Origin: Bacteroidales bacterium UBA5833
Lineage (GTDB): Bacteria; Bacteroidota; Bacteroidia; Bacteroidales; Lentimicrobiaceae
Assembly (NCBI GenBank): GCA_002433025.1
Contig: DJGZ01000022.1
Coordinates: forward strand, 62,001-126,000
Length of the DNA: 64,000 nt
Direction of reading: 5' to 3'
The notes beneath the pieces were generated by a model, which was not told where the DNA came from, made no database searches, and was given only the letters and a program-made list of their open reading frames with translations. Positions within the stretch are counted from its first letter, which is position 1. Each line of letters begins with the position of its first letter. Shown here one piece after another: positions 8,044 to 18,800 of this stretch. The position numbers and the translations under genes were made by a program.

Positions 8044-9864
8044 TTATGCCAGCGCCTGCATATCGTGCAGCCGCTTGTAAACTCCCTGAAGAGCCATCAG
8101 TTCATTGTGGGAGCCCCGTTCTGCTATTTCGCCTTTATGGAGCACAATGATTTCATCGGCATGCTGCACAGTGGACAGCCTATGGGCAATGACCAGCGAA
8201 GTGCGGTTTTGCATAAGGTTGGTCAGGGCCTCCTGAACCAGGCGTTCCGATTCGGTATCCAGGGCCGAGGTAGCCTCGTCGAGAATCATAACCGGCGGGT
8301 TACGCAGCACCGCCCGTGCAATGCTGATGCGCTGACGCTGCCCGCCCGACATTTTCACGCCCCGGTCGCCGATATTGGTCTGATAACCCCCGGGCATCTG
8401 CATGATAAACTCGTGGGCATTGGCCACTCTGGCGGCTTCCATCACCTGCGCTTCCGTAACGCCCTGAAGCCCGAAAGCGATATTGTCGAAAACCGAGGCA
8501 TTGAAAAGCACGGTTTCCTGTGAAACAATCCCCATCAACGCCCGTAAATCGCTGATGATACAATCCCGGATGGGCACCCCGTCGATCAGGATTTCGCCCT
8601 GCGTGACATCGTAAAAACGCGGCAGCAAATCCGCCATTGTTGACTTACCGGAGCCGGAAGCGCCCACCAGCGCAATGGATTTTCCCCTCGGGATTACCAG
8701 GTTGATATCTTTCAGCACATCTTCCTGCCCGTAGCGGAACCATACACCCCGGTATTCAATCTTTTCGCGGAATTCCTTAACGGGATGGGCGTCCTGCTTT
8801 TCGGTGATCACCTCTTCAGCAGCCAGGACGTATTCGATACGCTCCACTGAAGCAGCACCTTTCTGAATATTATAAATTGCAGTAGATAAGGCTTTTACAG
8901 GATTAATGATCTGCGAAAACACCAAGATATACATGATAAACAGGGCTGCATCAAGCGTGGAACCCGGCTCAAGGATAATCTTACCGCCATACCAGATCAC
9001 AAATACGGATACGGCTATCCCCAGAAACTCACTAAGCGGGGACGCCAGGTCGCGTTTGCGGTATAACCTCACCATCAAACGGTTGTAGCGGTGATTGGTT
9101 TCCCTGAAATTGCGGTTGGCCCAGTCGATGGCATTGAAAGCTTTTATATTTCTGAGTCCGCTGATGGTTTCTTCGATGGTTGAAAGCAACTCGCCCATCT
9201 TGATCTGGCCCTTTGCGGAAGTCCGTTTGAGGCTTTTGCCTATCTGCCCGATGATCAGTCCGGTGACCGGCAGCAGTACAAGCACCATCAGTGTAAGCTC
9301 GTAATCGAGGATAAACAGGGTGACCAGGTAGGAAAGAATGTACACCGGATCCCTGAACATCATTTCCAGCGAACTCATCACCGACCATTCCACTTCCTGC
9401 ACATCGGTGGTCATGCGCGAAATGATATCGCCCTTTTTCTTTTCCGAGTAGAAAGACAGCGGGAGAATCAGAATTTTATGGTAAAGCGCGTTGCGGATGT
9501 CCTTCACAACTCCGTTGCGCACTTCGGCAATGTAAAACATCGCCATGTACCGGAAAAGGTTCTTGAGAAGGTAAACCAGTACCAGTGTACCACAGATATA
9601 TGCCAGAACGGTTAATTCATTGTATTGTGTGATCAACCGGCCGATTTCAAAATAAAAATAATCCTTGATGGTATTTACTTTCCATTCAAAATCGGGCCGG
9701 ATCTCCATCGGCTTGTCAAGCTTGAAAAGGATATTGAGGACGGGAACCACTGCGGCAAATGACACCAGCGAAAAGATCACGCTCAGAATATTGAATAGAA
9801 TGTTCAGCAAGGCAAATCCCCAATAAGGAATCGCATACCTGAGAACTTTTAAGAGGTTTTTCAT
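8044..9864 (-). CDS. MsbA-like ABC exporter (fused membrane and ATPase domains)
   Basis: A 606-residue half-transporter. Six membrane helices lie within residues 1-340 and an ATPase domain fills the rest. The ATPase has Walker A GASGSGKS (401-408), signature SGGQR (506-510), Walker B VMILDE (525-530) and the H-loop histidine near 561. Order, length and the absence of a peptidase domain fit the MsbA/lipid A flippase group. In Bacteroidota such genes often serve as the lipid A-core flippase, but related multidrug exporters look alike, so MsbA function is probable rather than proven. It acts as a homodimer in the inner membrane. A TATCTTTG box lies about 30 nt upstream. Confidence 0.85.
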   Translation of the reverse strand: MKNLLKVLRYAIPYWGFALLNILFNILSVIFSLVSFAAVVPVLNILFKLDKPMEIRPDFEWKVNTIKDYFYFEIGRLITQYNELTVLAYICGTLVLVYLLKNLFRYMAMFYIAEVRNGVVKDIRNALYHKILILPLSFYSEKKKGDIISRMTTDVQEVEWSVMSSLEMMFRDPVYILSYLVTLFILDYELTLMVLVLLPVTGLIIGQIGKSLKRTSAKGQIKMGELLSTIEETISGLRNIKAFNAIDWANRNFRETNHRYNRLMVRLYRKRDLASPLSEFLGIAVSVFVIWYGGKIILEPGSTLDAALFIMYILVFSQIINPVKALSTAIYNIQKGAASVERIEYVLAAEEVITEKQDAHPVKEFREKIEYRGVWFRYGQEDVLKDINLVIPRGKSIALVGASGSGKSTMADLLPRFYDVTQGEILIDGVPIRDCIISDLRALMGIVSQETVLFNASVFDNIAFGLQGVTEAQVMEAARVANAHEFIMQMPGGYQTNIGDRGVKMSGGQRQRISIARAVLRNPPVMILDEATSALDTESERLVQEALTNLMQNRTSLVIAHRLSTVQHADEIIVLHKGEIAERGSHNELMALQGVYKRLHDMQALA

Positions 9865-9895
9865 AGGAAAAGCTGCTGCTGTTAAAGCAGTGGGG

Positions 9896-9903
9896 CAAAG
9901 ATA
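9896..9903 (-). promoter_or_regulatory. TAnnTTTG -7 box for the MsbA-like gene
   Basis: On the minus strand this reads TATCTTTG, 31 nt before the ATG at 9864. It is divergent from the rbfA promoter, about 80 bp away. Confidence 0.55.
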
Positions 9904-9979
9904 TGGCTAAAACGGCTTTGTTGGCACACTGAAAACGCTTACTCAGACGAATAACGCAAGGGATCTTTCTTTTATTATC

Positions 9980-9987
9980 TATCTTTG
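9980..9987 (+). promoter_or_regulatory. TAnnTTTG -7 box abutting rbfA
   Basis: TATCTTTG ends exactly 4 nt before the rbfA ATG at 9992, predicting a leaderless or nearly leaderless transcript. The -33 region has no good TTTG. Confidence 0.6.
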
Positions 9988-9991
9988 CACC

Positions 9992-10330
9992 ATGGAAAGT
10001 ACAAGACAACAGAAGATTTCGAGACTGATACAAAAAGACCTGGGGGAAATATTCCGTCTGCTGGCCCGTGATAATTTCCCCGGATTTCTGATCACTGTTA
10101 CCAAAGTCCACATTACGCCCGATCTTTCCCTGGCGAAAGTTTACCTGAGTTTGTTCGGCGCCGGAAATAAAGAAGATATTTTCGGCAAAATCAAGGCGCA
10201 TAAAAAAGAGATCCGGCACCAGCTTGCCCTGCGTGTAGGCAAACAAATGCGGGTTATCCCTGAACTTGCCTTTTTTATTGATGATTCACTTGATTATATA
10301 GAGAACATTGATAACCTGCTGAAATCCTGA
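9992..10330 (+). CDS. rbfA: Ribosome-binding factor A
   Basis: A 112-residue protein of the RbfA family, a KH-fold factor that binds the 30S subunit near helix 1 of 16S rRNA and helps late maturation. The sequence has the family's N-terminal helix (RQQKISRLIQKDLGEIF), the strand TVTKVHITPDLSLAKVYLSLF and the C-terminal IPELAFFIDDSLDYIENID. The length is normal. The ATG at 9992 is supported by the promoter box directly before it. The LolC/E-like permease gene starts 27 bp downstream and is probably in the same operon. Confidence 0.93.
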   Translation: MESTRQQKISRLIQKDLGEIFRLLARDNFPGFLITVTKVHITPDLSLAKVYLSLFGAGNKEDIFGKIKAHKKEIRHQLALRVGKQMRVIPELAFFIDDSLDYIENIDNLLKS

Positions 10331-10357
10331 TATTTTATAACTTTAACACGGGGTAAA

Positions 10358-11599
10358 TTGAGATTACCGCTTTTCATCGCCTGGAGATACCTGAAATCGA
10401 AAAAATCGCACAATGTGATTAATATTATTTCAGGGGTTTCGGTAGCCGGAGTCACCATAGGCACTATGGCGCTGGTAATCGTGCTTTCCGTCTTCAACGG
10501 TTTTGAAAGCCTGGTCATTTCGCTTTTCAATACTTTTGACCCTGAAATAAAGGTCATGCCTGCCCGGGGCAAAACCTTCAGCCCTGATACCTACCCCTGG
10601 GACAAAATTGCCGGAATCCCCGGAGTCAGGGCACAAACCGGAACCATTGAGGAGAAAGTCCTGCTGCGCTATGGCAATAACCAATACCTGGCCACCCTCA
10701 AAGGGGTGGATCACAATTATGAAACCTGGACCGGCCTCAGCAGTATGATTACTGAAGGCGCGCTGATGCTGGAATTCAAAGGCCAGCCACTCGCTATCCC
10801 GGGGCAGGGCGTTGCTTACTACCTCGGCCTGAATCTTGACAACTTTCAGCGTGAAATCGAAGTATATGCGCCCCGACGCAAAGGAGCGATCGGCGTAAAT
10901 CCGGAACAGGCATTCAACAGGATGGATATAAGACCTGCAGGGATATTCTCCATTCAACAGGATTTCGACTCAAAATATATGATTGTCCCGATATCCTTTG
11001 CACGGGAAGTGCTTGGGTATAAAGGGGAACTTTCATCCGTCGAGATTGCGTTAAATGAGGGCACCGACATGGTAAAGGTACAATCCGGCATCAGACAGCT
11101 ATTGGGAAATAACTTCGAGGTAAAGAACCGCTTTGAACAGCAGGAAGTGCTCTACCGCATTATGCGCACTGAAAAATGGGCTATTTTCATGATCCTGGGA
11201 TTTATCCTTTTCATCGCAACCTTTAATGTGATCGGATCCCTTTCGATGCTGATCATCGACAAACGCAAGGATATCGCCGTACTTTACAGTATGGGCGCTG
11301 ACCACAAACTGATCAGAAAAATCTTTTTAACAGAGGGAATGATGGTTTCCTTCAGCGGCGCCATTACCGGAATGATCCTGGGAGCACTGGTTTGCCTCAT
11401 TCAGCAACAATTCGGACTGGTTAAAATCAATACTGAAGGCGGATCATTTCTGATTGAGGCCTATCCGGTACTTATGCAGGCGATGGATTTTCTTTACATT
11501 TTCCTGATCGTTTCCGCAATCGGAATTATCGCTGCCTGGCTGCCGGTAAGGAATGCAGGCAGGACCGGCTCGCTGCCTGCAACTCTGCATTCAAGGTAA
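10358..11599 (+). CDS. LolC/LolE-like ABC transporter permease
   Basis: A 413-residue inner-membrane protein with the MacB/FtsX permease layout: one N-terminal helix (about 20-45), a large periplasmic domain (about 50-265) and three C-terminal helices within 270-400. The N-terminus (FIAWRYLKSKKSHNVINIIS) and the VAGVTIGTMALVIVLSVFNGF helix are typical of LolC/LolE, which extract lipoproteins from the inner membrane with the ATPase LolD. The start is a TTG at 10358; the next in-frame ATG would remove the first helix. No LolD gene is in the window. It probably shares the rbfA transcript. Confidence 0.85.
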   Translation: MRLPLFIAWRYLKSKKSHNVINIISGVSVAGVTIGTMALVIVLSVFNGFESLVISLFNTFDPEIKVMPARGKTFSPDTYPWDKIAGIPGVRAQTGTIEEKVLLRYGNNQYLATLKGVDHNYETWTGLSSMITEGALMLEFKGQPLAIPGQGVAYYLGLNLDNFQREIEVYAPRRKGAIGVNPEQAFNRMDIRPAGIFSIQQDFDSKYMIVPISFAREVLGYKGELSSVEIALNEGTDMVKVQSGIRQLLGNNFEVKNRFEQQEVLYRIMRTEKWAIFMILGFILFIATFNVIGSLSMLIIDKRKDIAVLYSMGADHKLIRKIFLTEGMMVSFSGAITGMILGALVCLIQQQFGLVKINTEGGSFLIEAYPVLMQAMDFLYIFLIVSAIGIIAAWLPVRNAGRTGSLPATLHSR

Positions 11600-11805
11600 C
11601 ATCATGGTATTCCGTGCATTCACCGGACAATAAGTGGAAAAAGGTATTACCAAAGGAATTTTTCCTGATTAACCAAAGCCTGACTAAATAAAAAATTTTT
11701 CAAAGCAGGGAGAAATTCCATCAGGAATTGACGAAAAAAATCAAAACAAATATCTATTTGCCTGTTTCTCTTATTGTTAGGCGTTTTGATTTTTTTAACA
11801 CAAAA

Positions 11806-11836
11806 GTTGAATCGATCTGAATTATATATAGATTTG
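11806..11836 (+). promoter_or_regulatory. Bacteroidota promoter for the C25 peptidase operon
   Basis: A GTTG element at 11806-11809 and TAGATTTG at 11829-11836 are separated by 19 nt, the spacing expected for the -33/-7 pair. The predicted start near 11842 gives a leader of about 35 nt to the ATG at 11879 and rules out the earlier in-frame ATG at 11774. Confidence 0.65.
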
Positions 11837-11878
11837 CAGGGCACTATGAACGGGATCACCTTTTTTAATTTCAAATTC

Positions 11879-14800
11879 ATGAAAAAATCTTTACAACAAT
11901 TGCTTTCCACCGGGTTACTGGCAGTTATTCTGTTGACCGGTCAGTTTTCCTTTGCTCAGGTTGTACTCAACGCAACCCGGGCAAACGGTATCACACTTGA
12001 AGAAAATGCTTTCCAGGGCATCCGGGTTAAAAACTCCTTCTCTTCCTTTGATTTCTTTGATGTAAATACGGATGAAGGTTTGTTTACCGAAATTTCAGCC
12101 AATGGTTATACCTTTACCTGGGAAGAAGGCTCCCCGAAACTGCCTGTAATGAGAAGGCTTATTGAAATTCCTGCCGGTGCAGTTCCCGAGGTCAGGGTTA
12201 TTTCATACGATGTAAGGGAATATTCCCTGAGTGATTTCGGGATATTCCATCCCCTGATGCCTACCCAGCCGGGCGTTGCCAAAAGTCATCAGGGCAGGAT
12301 TGATTTCGTTATCAACCGCGATGCTTATCAGAAAAACAATTTTCAGAAAAACACCCTAGCCAGGGTTGAGGAGATAGGCACCATGCGCAATACCCGTGTC
12401 GCCCGCCTCGAAATCGCCCCGGTTGAATACAATCCGGTACAGGGAACAATCAGGGTTTACGACAATGTTGTAGTGGATATCCAGTTTGCCGACGCCGATT
12501 ACGCTGCCGCCACCGAACTTTACAGCAAGACACGTTCACCGTTTTACAGCGGATTTTCATTCCTGAATCCATTGCCCAAAGGATCCTCACAAAGGGAAAA
12601 CCTGACCCGTTACCCCGTAAAGATGGTGATAGTTTCCGACCCGATGTTCCAGGCAACGCTTCAGCCTTACATTCAGTGGAAGACCAGAAAAGGGTTTACG
12701 ATGATTGAAGCATACACCAATGACCCTGCAGTGGGAACCACCACCGCTTCCATTAAAAGTTATCTCCAGAATCTTTACAATTCGGCCACACCTGACGATC
12801 CGGCCCCGAGCTTCGTACTTTTCGTAGGCGATGTGGCCCAGATACCTGCATACAGTCAGGGTGGTCACGTTACCGACCTCTACTATTGTGAATACACCAA
12901 CGACATCCTTCCTGAAGTATATTACGGCCGCTTCTCCGCCACCTCCGTGGCGCAGCTGCAGCCCCAGATCGATAAAACCCTGATGTACGAACAGTACCTT
13001 TTCCCGGATCCTTCCTTCCTGGGAGAAAGCCTGATGGTATCGGGTGTCGATGGCAGTTATGCTGCCATCCATGGCAATGGTCAGATCAATTACGGAACAT
13101 CAACCTATTTCAATGAAGCCCATGGGATAAGCAGTCACACCTACCTGTACCCGGCTTCGGGCAGCGCCTCTTCTGCTATTATCCAGAATGTGAGTGATGG
13201 CGTGGCCTATGGAAATTACACCGCACACGGCAGCTCCAGCGGATGGTCAGATCCTTCATTTGAAATTTCGGACATTCCCGGCCTGCAGAACTACGGGAAA
13301 TATCCCCTGCTTGTCGGCAATTGCTGCCTGACAAGCACATACAACACAAATAGTTTCGGAGAGGAACTGCTCAGGGCACAGGATAAGGGCGCAATCGGCT
13401 ACATCGGGGCTTCAAACAGCACCTACTGGGACGAAGATTTCTACTTTGGTGTGGGTGTCGGTCCTATTGTTCTCAACCCAACCTACGAAAGCACAACGCT
13501 GGGAAGTTATGACAGGGCTTTCCACGATCATGGCGAAGCGTTTGAAGATTGGTTTACCACGCAGTCTCAGATGTTTTTCTCCGGCAACCTTGCCGTTACC
13601 GAGTCCGGTTCATCCAGAATTACTTATTACTGGCAGATATATTGCCTGATGGGAGACCCCTCCCTGATGGTTTATTTCGGGGTACCGGAACCTATGAATG
13701 TTACCTATGAAGCGCTGATGCCGCTGCAATCAGACGCATTTACAGTGAATGCCGAGCCATATGCTTATGTCGCCATTTCGAAAGACGGCGTTTTATACGG
13801 AAGTGCCCTGGCCGATGAAACCGGTGTTGCAGTTGTTGCGTTGGACCCCATCTCCGTGCCCGGCAATGCCGACGTTATCGTAACTGCCCAGAACAAACAG
13901 CCCTACATAGGAAGTGTGCTGGTTGCATCACCGGAAGGGCCGTATGTATTGCTCCAATCACAGGTAGTCAATGACCTGAATGCCAATAACAATCAACTTC
14001 CGGAATATGACGAATCATTTGGGTTCAACATGGAACTGAAAAATGTCGGGAACTCGGCAGCGGAAAACCTGACGGTAACACTTACCACCAGCAGTCCTTA
14101 TGTGGAAGTGAAGGAAGGCTCCGAGACCTGGCCAAACATCGGGCCCGGCGAGATCGTGAGCCTTGAGTATGCTTTTGAGGTTACCACCAGCATGTGGCTT
14201 CCCGATCAGCATCCTGCCGTTTTTGAACTGACCATCACTGACGGAGTTGAAACATGGCTTGCTTCCTTTACAACGAAACTCAATGCGCCCCTGCTTGCTG
14301 CAGGCGATCTCATCATTGACGACTTCATGCAGGGCACCGGAAACGGGAACAGGCGCCTGGATCCCGGAGAAAATGTGGTACTCTCAATCCCGGTAAACAA
14401 CCAGGGACATTGTGCAGCTCCTCAGGCTTTATCACACCTTTTTACTGAAAGTGAATGGCTGGACATCGACCTGATCCAATACCAGATAGGCGATATTGAA
14501 ACCGGGGCAACAAGGAATGCAGTTTATCAGGTAGCCGTCAGCCCTGATATCCCTCTGGGGACTACCGTTGATCTCTATTTTACCAATGCAGCCGGGGTGT
14601 ATAATTCAACCAGAATCTACAACCCGAAAGTCGGCCTGATCATTGAAGATTTTGAAACCGGTGATTTTTCGGCATATCCATGGAACAATACCAGCAGTTT
14701 ACCATGGACCATTACCACAACATCTGTGAATGGCGGAACCTATGCCGCCCGCTCCGGAGCCATCGGACATAACGCTTCAACCACCCTGCAGATCACCATG

Positions 14801-15799
14801 AACGTTCAGTCCAACGACGAAATCTCATTTGCCCGCAGGGTATCCAGCGAAAGCGGATATGATTTCCTCAAATTTTATATCGACAACAGTGAAAAAGGCT
14901 CATGGTCGGGCAACGAACAATGGGCCACCGTTTCCTATCCGGTAACACCCGGACAGCATACTTTCAAGTGGACCTACAGTAAGGATGGCAGTGCTACAGG
15001 CGGGTCGGATGCCGTATTTATCGACGATATCAACTTCCCGTCATCCAACGGAAGCGGCCAGGGCACAGCACTGGCAGTAAAAGCATTTGCTTATCCCTCC
15101 TCTTTCTGCGGAACAGGTGAAGCAAACCTCTTCGCGTTTGTCGCCAATGCTTCAGGTCAGGTACAATATAACTGGTCGCCTGCCGGACTCCTGTCAAGCC
15201 CGGATGCATTTAATCCGGTAGCTGTTTTTTCAGAGAGTACCGATTTTATTGTGAACATTGTAAACCTGCTTTATGCAGCCAGCGATACCCTTCAGATTCC
15301 GGTATTCGACATTCCTCCCACCCCGACCATTGAACAGTTCTCAGCCCAACTTATTTCCAGCGCACCTGAAGGCAATCAATGGTACAACAGCCAGGGAATC
15401 ATTGAGGGTGCTGTAAATCAGATTTATGAACCCCTGGTGGCAGATTACTACCATGTAATTGTTACCTCAGCTGCAGGATGTATTTCAGCGCCTTCCGAAG
15501 AGTTTTACTTCTCGGGGGTTGGTGTTGAATCTTTTAAAGCCGCAGGCGAAATGACTGTTTACCCGGTTCCTTTCCGCAATCAGCTTAACATCAGTTTCAA
15601 CCTTCCTAAAGCCGGCCAGACAAAAATCAGCCTGCTGAACCTGCTGGGACAGGAAATACAGACCATTACCGAAGGAACCCTTAATCAGGGGAATCATTCA
15701 CTTGTGTTCTATCCTTACGGGCTAAAACCCGGGATCTATTTCCTCAAGTTGCAGGCCAACGATAAAACCTCAGTCAGAAAAGTTGTTTTCTCAGAATAA
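11879..15799 (+). CDS. Gingipain-like C25 cysteine peptidase with T9SS sorting domain (copy 1)
   Basis: A 1306-residue secreted protein. Order: signal peptide (MKKSLQQLLSTG...FAQ), a propeptide-like region to about 230, a C25 peptidase domain (about 240-600), Ig-like repeats, a jelly-roll adhesin-type domain (about 924-1060) and a T9SS type A sorting domain in the last 85 residues. The catalytic pair is His450 in NYTAHG and Cys483 in GNCCLT, 33 residues apart as in RgpB. Next to the catalytic cysteine the family's VACVNGD is replaced by VGNCCLT, so specificity may differ from gingipains. The peptidase should act on or outside the outer membrane. A second paralogue starts 19 bp downstream, so they form an operon. 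Confidence 0.88.
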   Translation: MKKSLQQLLSTGLLAVILLTGQFSFAQVVLNATRANGITLEENAFQGIRVKNSFSSFDFFDVNTDEGLFTEISANGYTFTWEEGSPKLPVMRRLIEIPAGAVPEVRVISYDVREYSLSDFGIFHPLMPTQPGVAKSHQGRIDFVINRDAYQKNNFQKNTLARVEEIGTMRNTRVARLEIAPVEYNPVQGTIRVYDNVVVDIQFADADYAAATELYSKTRSPFYSGFSFLNPLPKGSSQRENLTRYPVKMVIVSDPMFQATLQPYIQWKTRKGFTMIEAYTNDPAVGTTTASIKSYLQNLYNSATPDDPAPSFVLFVGDVAQIPAYSQGGHVTDLYYCEYTNDILPEVYYGRFSATSVAQLQPQIDKTLMYEQYLFPDPSFLGESLMVSGVDGSYAAIHGNGQINYGTSTYFNEAHGISSHTYLYPASGSASSAIIQNVSDGVAYGNYTAHGSSSGWSDPSFEISDIPGLQNYGKYPLLVGNCCLTSTYNTNSFGEELLRAQDKGAIGYIGASNSTYWDEDFYFGVGVGPIVLNPTYESTTLGSYDRAFHDHGEAFEDWFTTQSQMFFSGNLAVTESGSSRITYYWQIYCLMGDPSLMVYFGVPEPMNVTYEALMPLQSDAFTVNAEPYAYVAISKDGVLYGSALADETGVAVVALDPISVPGNADVIVTAQNKQPYIGSVLVASPEGPYVLLQSQVVNDLNANNNQLPEYDESFGFNMELKNVGNSAAENLTVTLTTSSPYVEVKEGSETWPNIGPGEIVSLEYAFEVTTSMWLPDQHPAVFELTITDGVETWLASFTTKLNAPLLAAGDLIIDDFMQGTGNGNRRLDPGENVVLSIPVNNQGHCAAPQALSHLFTESEWLDIDLIQYQIGDIETGATRNAVYQVAVSPDIPLGTTVDLYFTNAAGVYNSTRIYNPKVGLIIEDFETGDFSAYPWNNTSSLPWTITTTSVNGGTYAARSGAIGHNASTTLQITMNVQSNDEISFARRVSSESGYDFLKFYIDNSEKGSWSGNEQWATVSYPVTPGQHTFKWTYSKDGSATGGSDAVFIDDINFPSSNGSGQGTALAVKAFAYPSSFCGTGEANLFAFVANASGQVQYNWSPAGLLSSPDAFNPVAVFSESTDFIVNIVNLLYAASDTLQIPVFDIPPTPTIEQFSAQLISSAPEGNQWYNSQGIIEGAVNQIYEPLVADYYHVIVTSAAGCISAPSEEFYFSGVGVESFKAAGEMTVYPVPFRNQLNISFNLPKAGQTKISLLNLLGQEIQTITEGTLNQGNHSLVFYPYGLKPGIYFLKLQANDKTSVRKVVFSE

Positions 15800-15818
15800 A
15801 AATTGAAAAATAAAATTT

Positions 15819-18800
15819 ATGCGATTAAAAACTAATTTCTTCATAGTCATTTTTCTGGTTTTAACCGGAATCGTTTCTGCACAAAACTGGGTTACCATCA
15901 CTTCGGGTCAGCCGGTTGCCGCCCGCACCACCCTGTTATCTTCGGATGCAACTTCCTCAGTGGTTGAATTTGAGGTGGCGGGCTTTAACCTGATACCGGT
16001 AACCACACCACGCGGAGATGCTTTTGTTGTGGATATTGATGGAGCCACGCCCCTGCTGGCAAAAGGAATGCCCGACCTTCCCAAACTCACCGCTTCATTG
16101 ATAATCCCGGATCAGGCGCTTATGGATGTAAGGGTGATTTCATCGAACTATATCGACTACCCTTTTATTGAAATTGCACCTTCAAAAGGAAATTTCACAA
16201 GGGATTTTGACCCTGTAACCGTACCTTACACCTATGGCAGGGCATACGGGCAGGATGCGTTTTATCCGGCACAGATTGCCGGCCTCCGCGATCCGTATAT
16301 TCTGCGCGACCACAGGGGACAAACCATCATCGTCAATCCATTCAGCTATAATCCTGTAACCAAAACGCTGAGGGTTTATTATCAGATAACTGTGGAAGTT
16401 TTCCAGTCAGGCTTGTCGACCCTGAATATTCCGGAGCGCAACGCACAGCCGGAAACCACAGTGGATGAATTTCAACGGATTTATGAAAGGCACTTTCTGA
16501 ACGCGAACAATGGATCAAGATATACTCCGCTTGAAGAGCAGGGAAACATGCTGATTATTTCGCACGGACCTTTTATGGCTGATATGCAGGCGTTTGCCGA
16601 CTGGAAAAGGACTATTGGTATCCCTACAGAAATCGTAGATGTTTCAACCATAGGAACCAATTCCACAGCCATCAAAAATTTTGTTGCCGATTATTACGCC
16701 ACCAACGGACTTACCTTTCTCCTGCTGGTAGGCGATCATGCCCAGGTCCCCACCGTTACTACCGGAAATCTCGGAGGCCCGTCTGATCACGCTTACGGTT
16801 ACCTGGCCGGAAACGACCATTATCCTGAAATTTTTGTAGGCCGCTTTTCAGCCGAAAACTCAGCACAGGTGCAAACACAGGTTAACCGCAGCATTGCATA
16901 TGAGCAAAACCCTGACGTAAACGTCGACTGGTTTTCCAAGGGCTTCGGCATTGCTTCGAGCGAAGGGCCCGGCGATGATGGTGAATATGACTGGCAGCAT
17001 ATGCGCAATATCCGTACCGACCTGATGGGATATACCTATACTGCTATTGGTGAACTGTATGACGGAAGCCAGGGGGGCGAAGACCTTCCGGGAAATCCGA
17101 ATTCAGGGCATGTTTCGGCAGAGGTGAACGCCGGGCGCAGCATTATCAATTATACCGGCCATGGCAGCCAGACATCCTGGAGTACGACAGGCTTCTCCAA
17201 CAGCGGCGTAAACGGGCTCAGCAACAACAATATGTGGCCGTTTATCTGGTCGGTGGCCTGTGTAAACGGAGACTTTCTCAACAATACCTGCTTTGCAGAA
17301 GCCTGGCTGCGGGCATCCAACGCGAACGGTCCCACCGGCGCTGTCGCCACATTAATGTCCACCATCAATCAGAGCTGGAATCCTCCCATGGACGGGCAGG
17401 ATGATATGGTTGATATTCTGGTTGAATCATACCAGAACAACATCAAACGTACCTTTGGCGGGATTTCGATGAACGGGTGTATGAAAATGAATGACTCTTA
17501 TGGAACCGGTGGCTATGAAATAACAGATACCTGGCTGATTTTCGGGGATCCTTCACTTATGGTAAGAACTGCCTTGCCACAGAACCTGAGTGTAAATCAT
17601 AATCCGGTCGCATTTATCGGTTCAAACCAGTTCACTGTCACCTGCAATACCCAGGGGGCGATAGCTTGTCTTACGCTTAACGGCGATATCCTGGGTACAG
17701 CTGTTGTAAATGGGGGAACAGCCACCATTACAATACCAACCCTCACCAATGTGGGAACAATGAAGCTTGCGGTAACCGCTTTTAATCACATCCCATATAT
17801 CGCCGATATCGATGTACTCCCGCTGGAAGGTCCCTATGTTGTTTATAACAATTACAGTATCGATGATGCCGCAGGGAATAACAACCAGCAGCTGGATTAC
17901 AACGAATCGGTAACGATGGCCCTGGGGCTGAAAAATGCTGGTACCGAGGATGTTGAAAACGCACTTGTTACCCTTATCTGCGCCGACCCTTATGTTACCC
18001 TTACTGATACCAGCGAAGTTTATCCGCTGATCGGCGCAGGCCAGGTTGCTGCTGTTGCCGATGGATTTGCTTTCAGTGTTAGCAGTGATGTCCCTGACGG
18101 TTACGCAATACCCTTTTCTTTCACCGTTGTTGCCGGAGAAAATGAATGGTCAGGTAATTTCAATGTAATTGCACATTCTGTCGTTCTCAATTTTGCAGGA
18201 AATATCCTCACCGACACGCAAGGCAACAATAATGGCAAAGCCGATCCGGGTGAAACCTTCCAGATGAACCTTTCAGTTATCAATGCAGGAACAGCGCCTG
18301 CTTCGGACGTTTATGGGCTACTCAGCTCCGATGATCCATATGTAATGATACATACAGACAGCGTCAGCTATGGTACAATAGGCGGATATGAAACCATCAG
18401 CGCCGCATTTACGGTAACTGCCCTGCCTTCAACACCCACGGGTCATACCGCACAATTTGTAATCACTATGTCAGCAGGCGGTGCTTTTACCACAACTGCG
18501 CCCATCAGTGTGATCATCGGGCAAATACCGGTACTGATCATTGACCTTGACGGAAACCATAATTCAGGCCCGGTAATCAGGAACTGCCTTAATAATCTTT
18601 CGGTAACAGCTGACTACCTCACCTCATGGCCCCTGATCCTTGGCCCTTATCAGTCGATTTTCGTATGCCTCGGCACGTATACTTCCAATGCCGTGCTGAC
18701 CAACACCCAGGGCCAGGCTTTGGCTAACTTCATGAATGCAGGCGGCAAGGTATATATGGAAGGCGGGGATACATGGGCATACAACACCCCAACCCCGGCC

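Noticed and set aside
11774..11878. Upstream start for the first C25 peptidase
   Set aside because: An extra 35 residues would precede a good signal peptide, and the promoter at 11806-11836 lies after that ATG.
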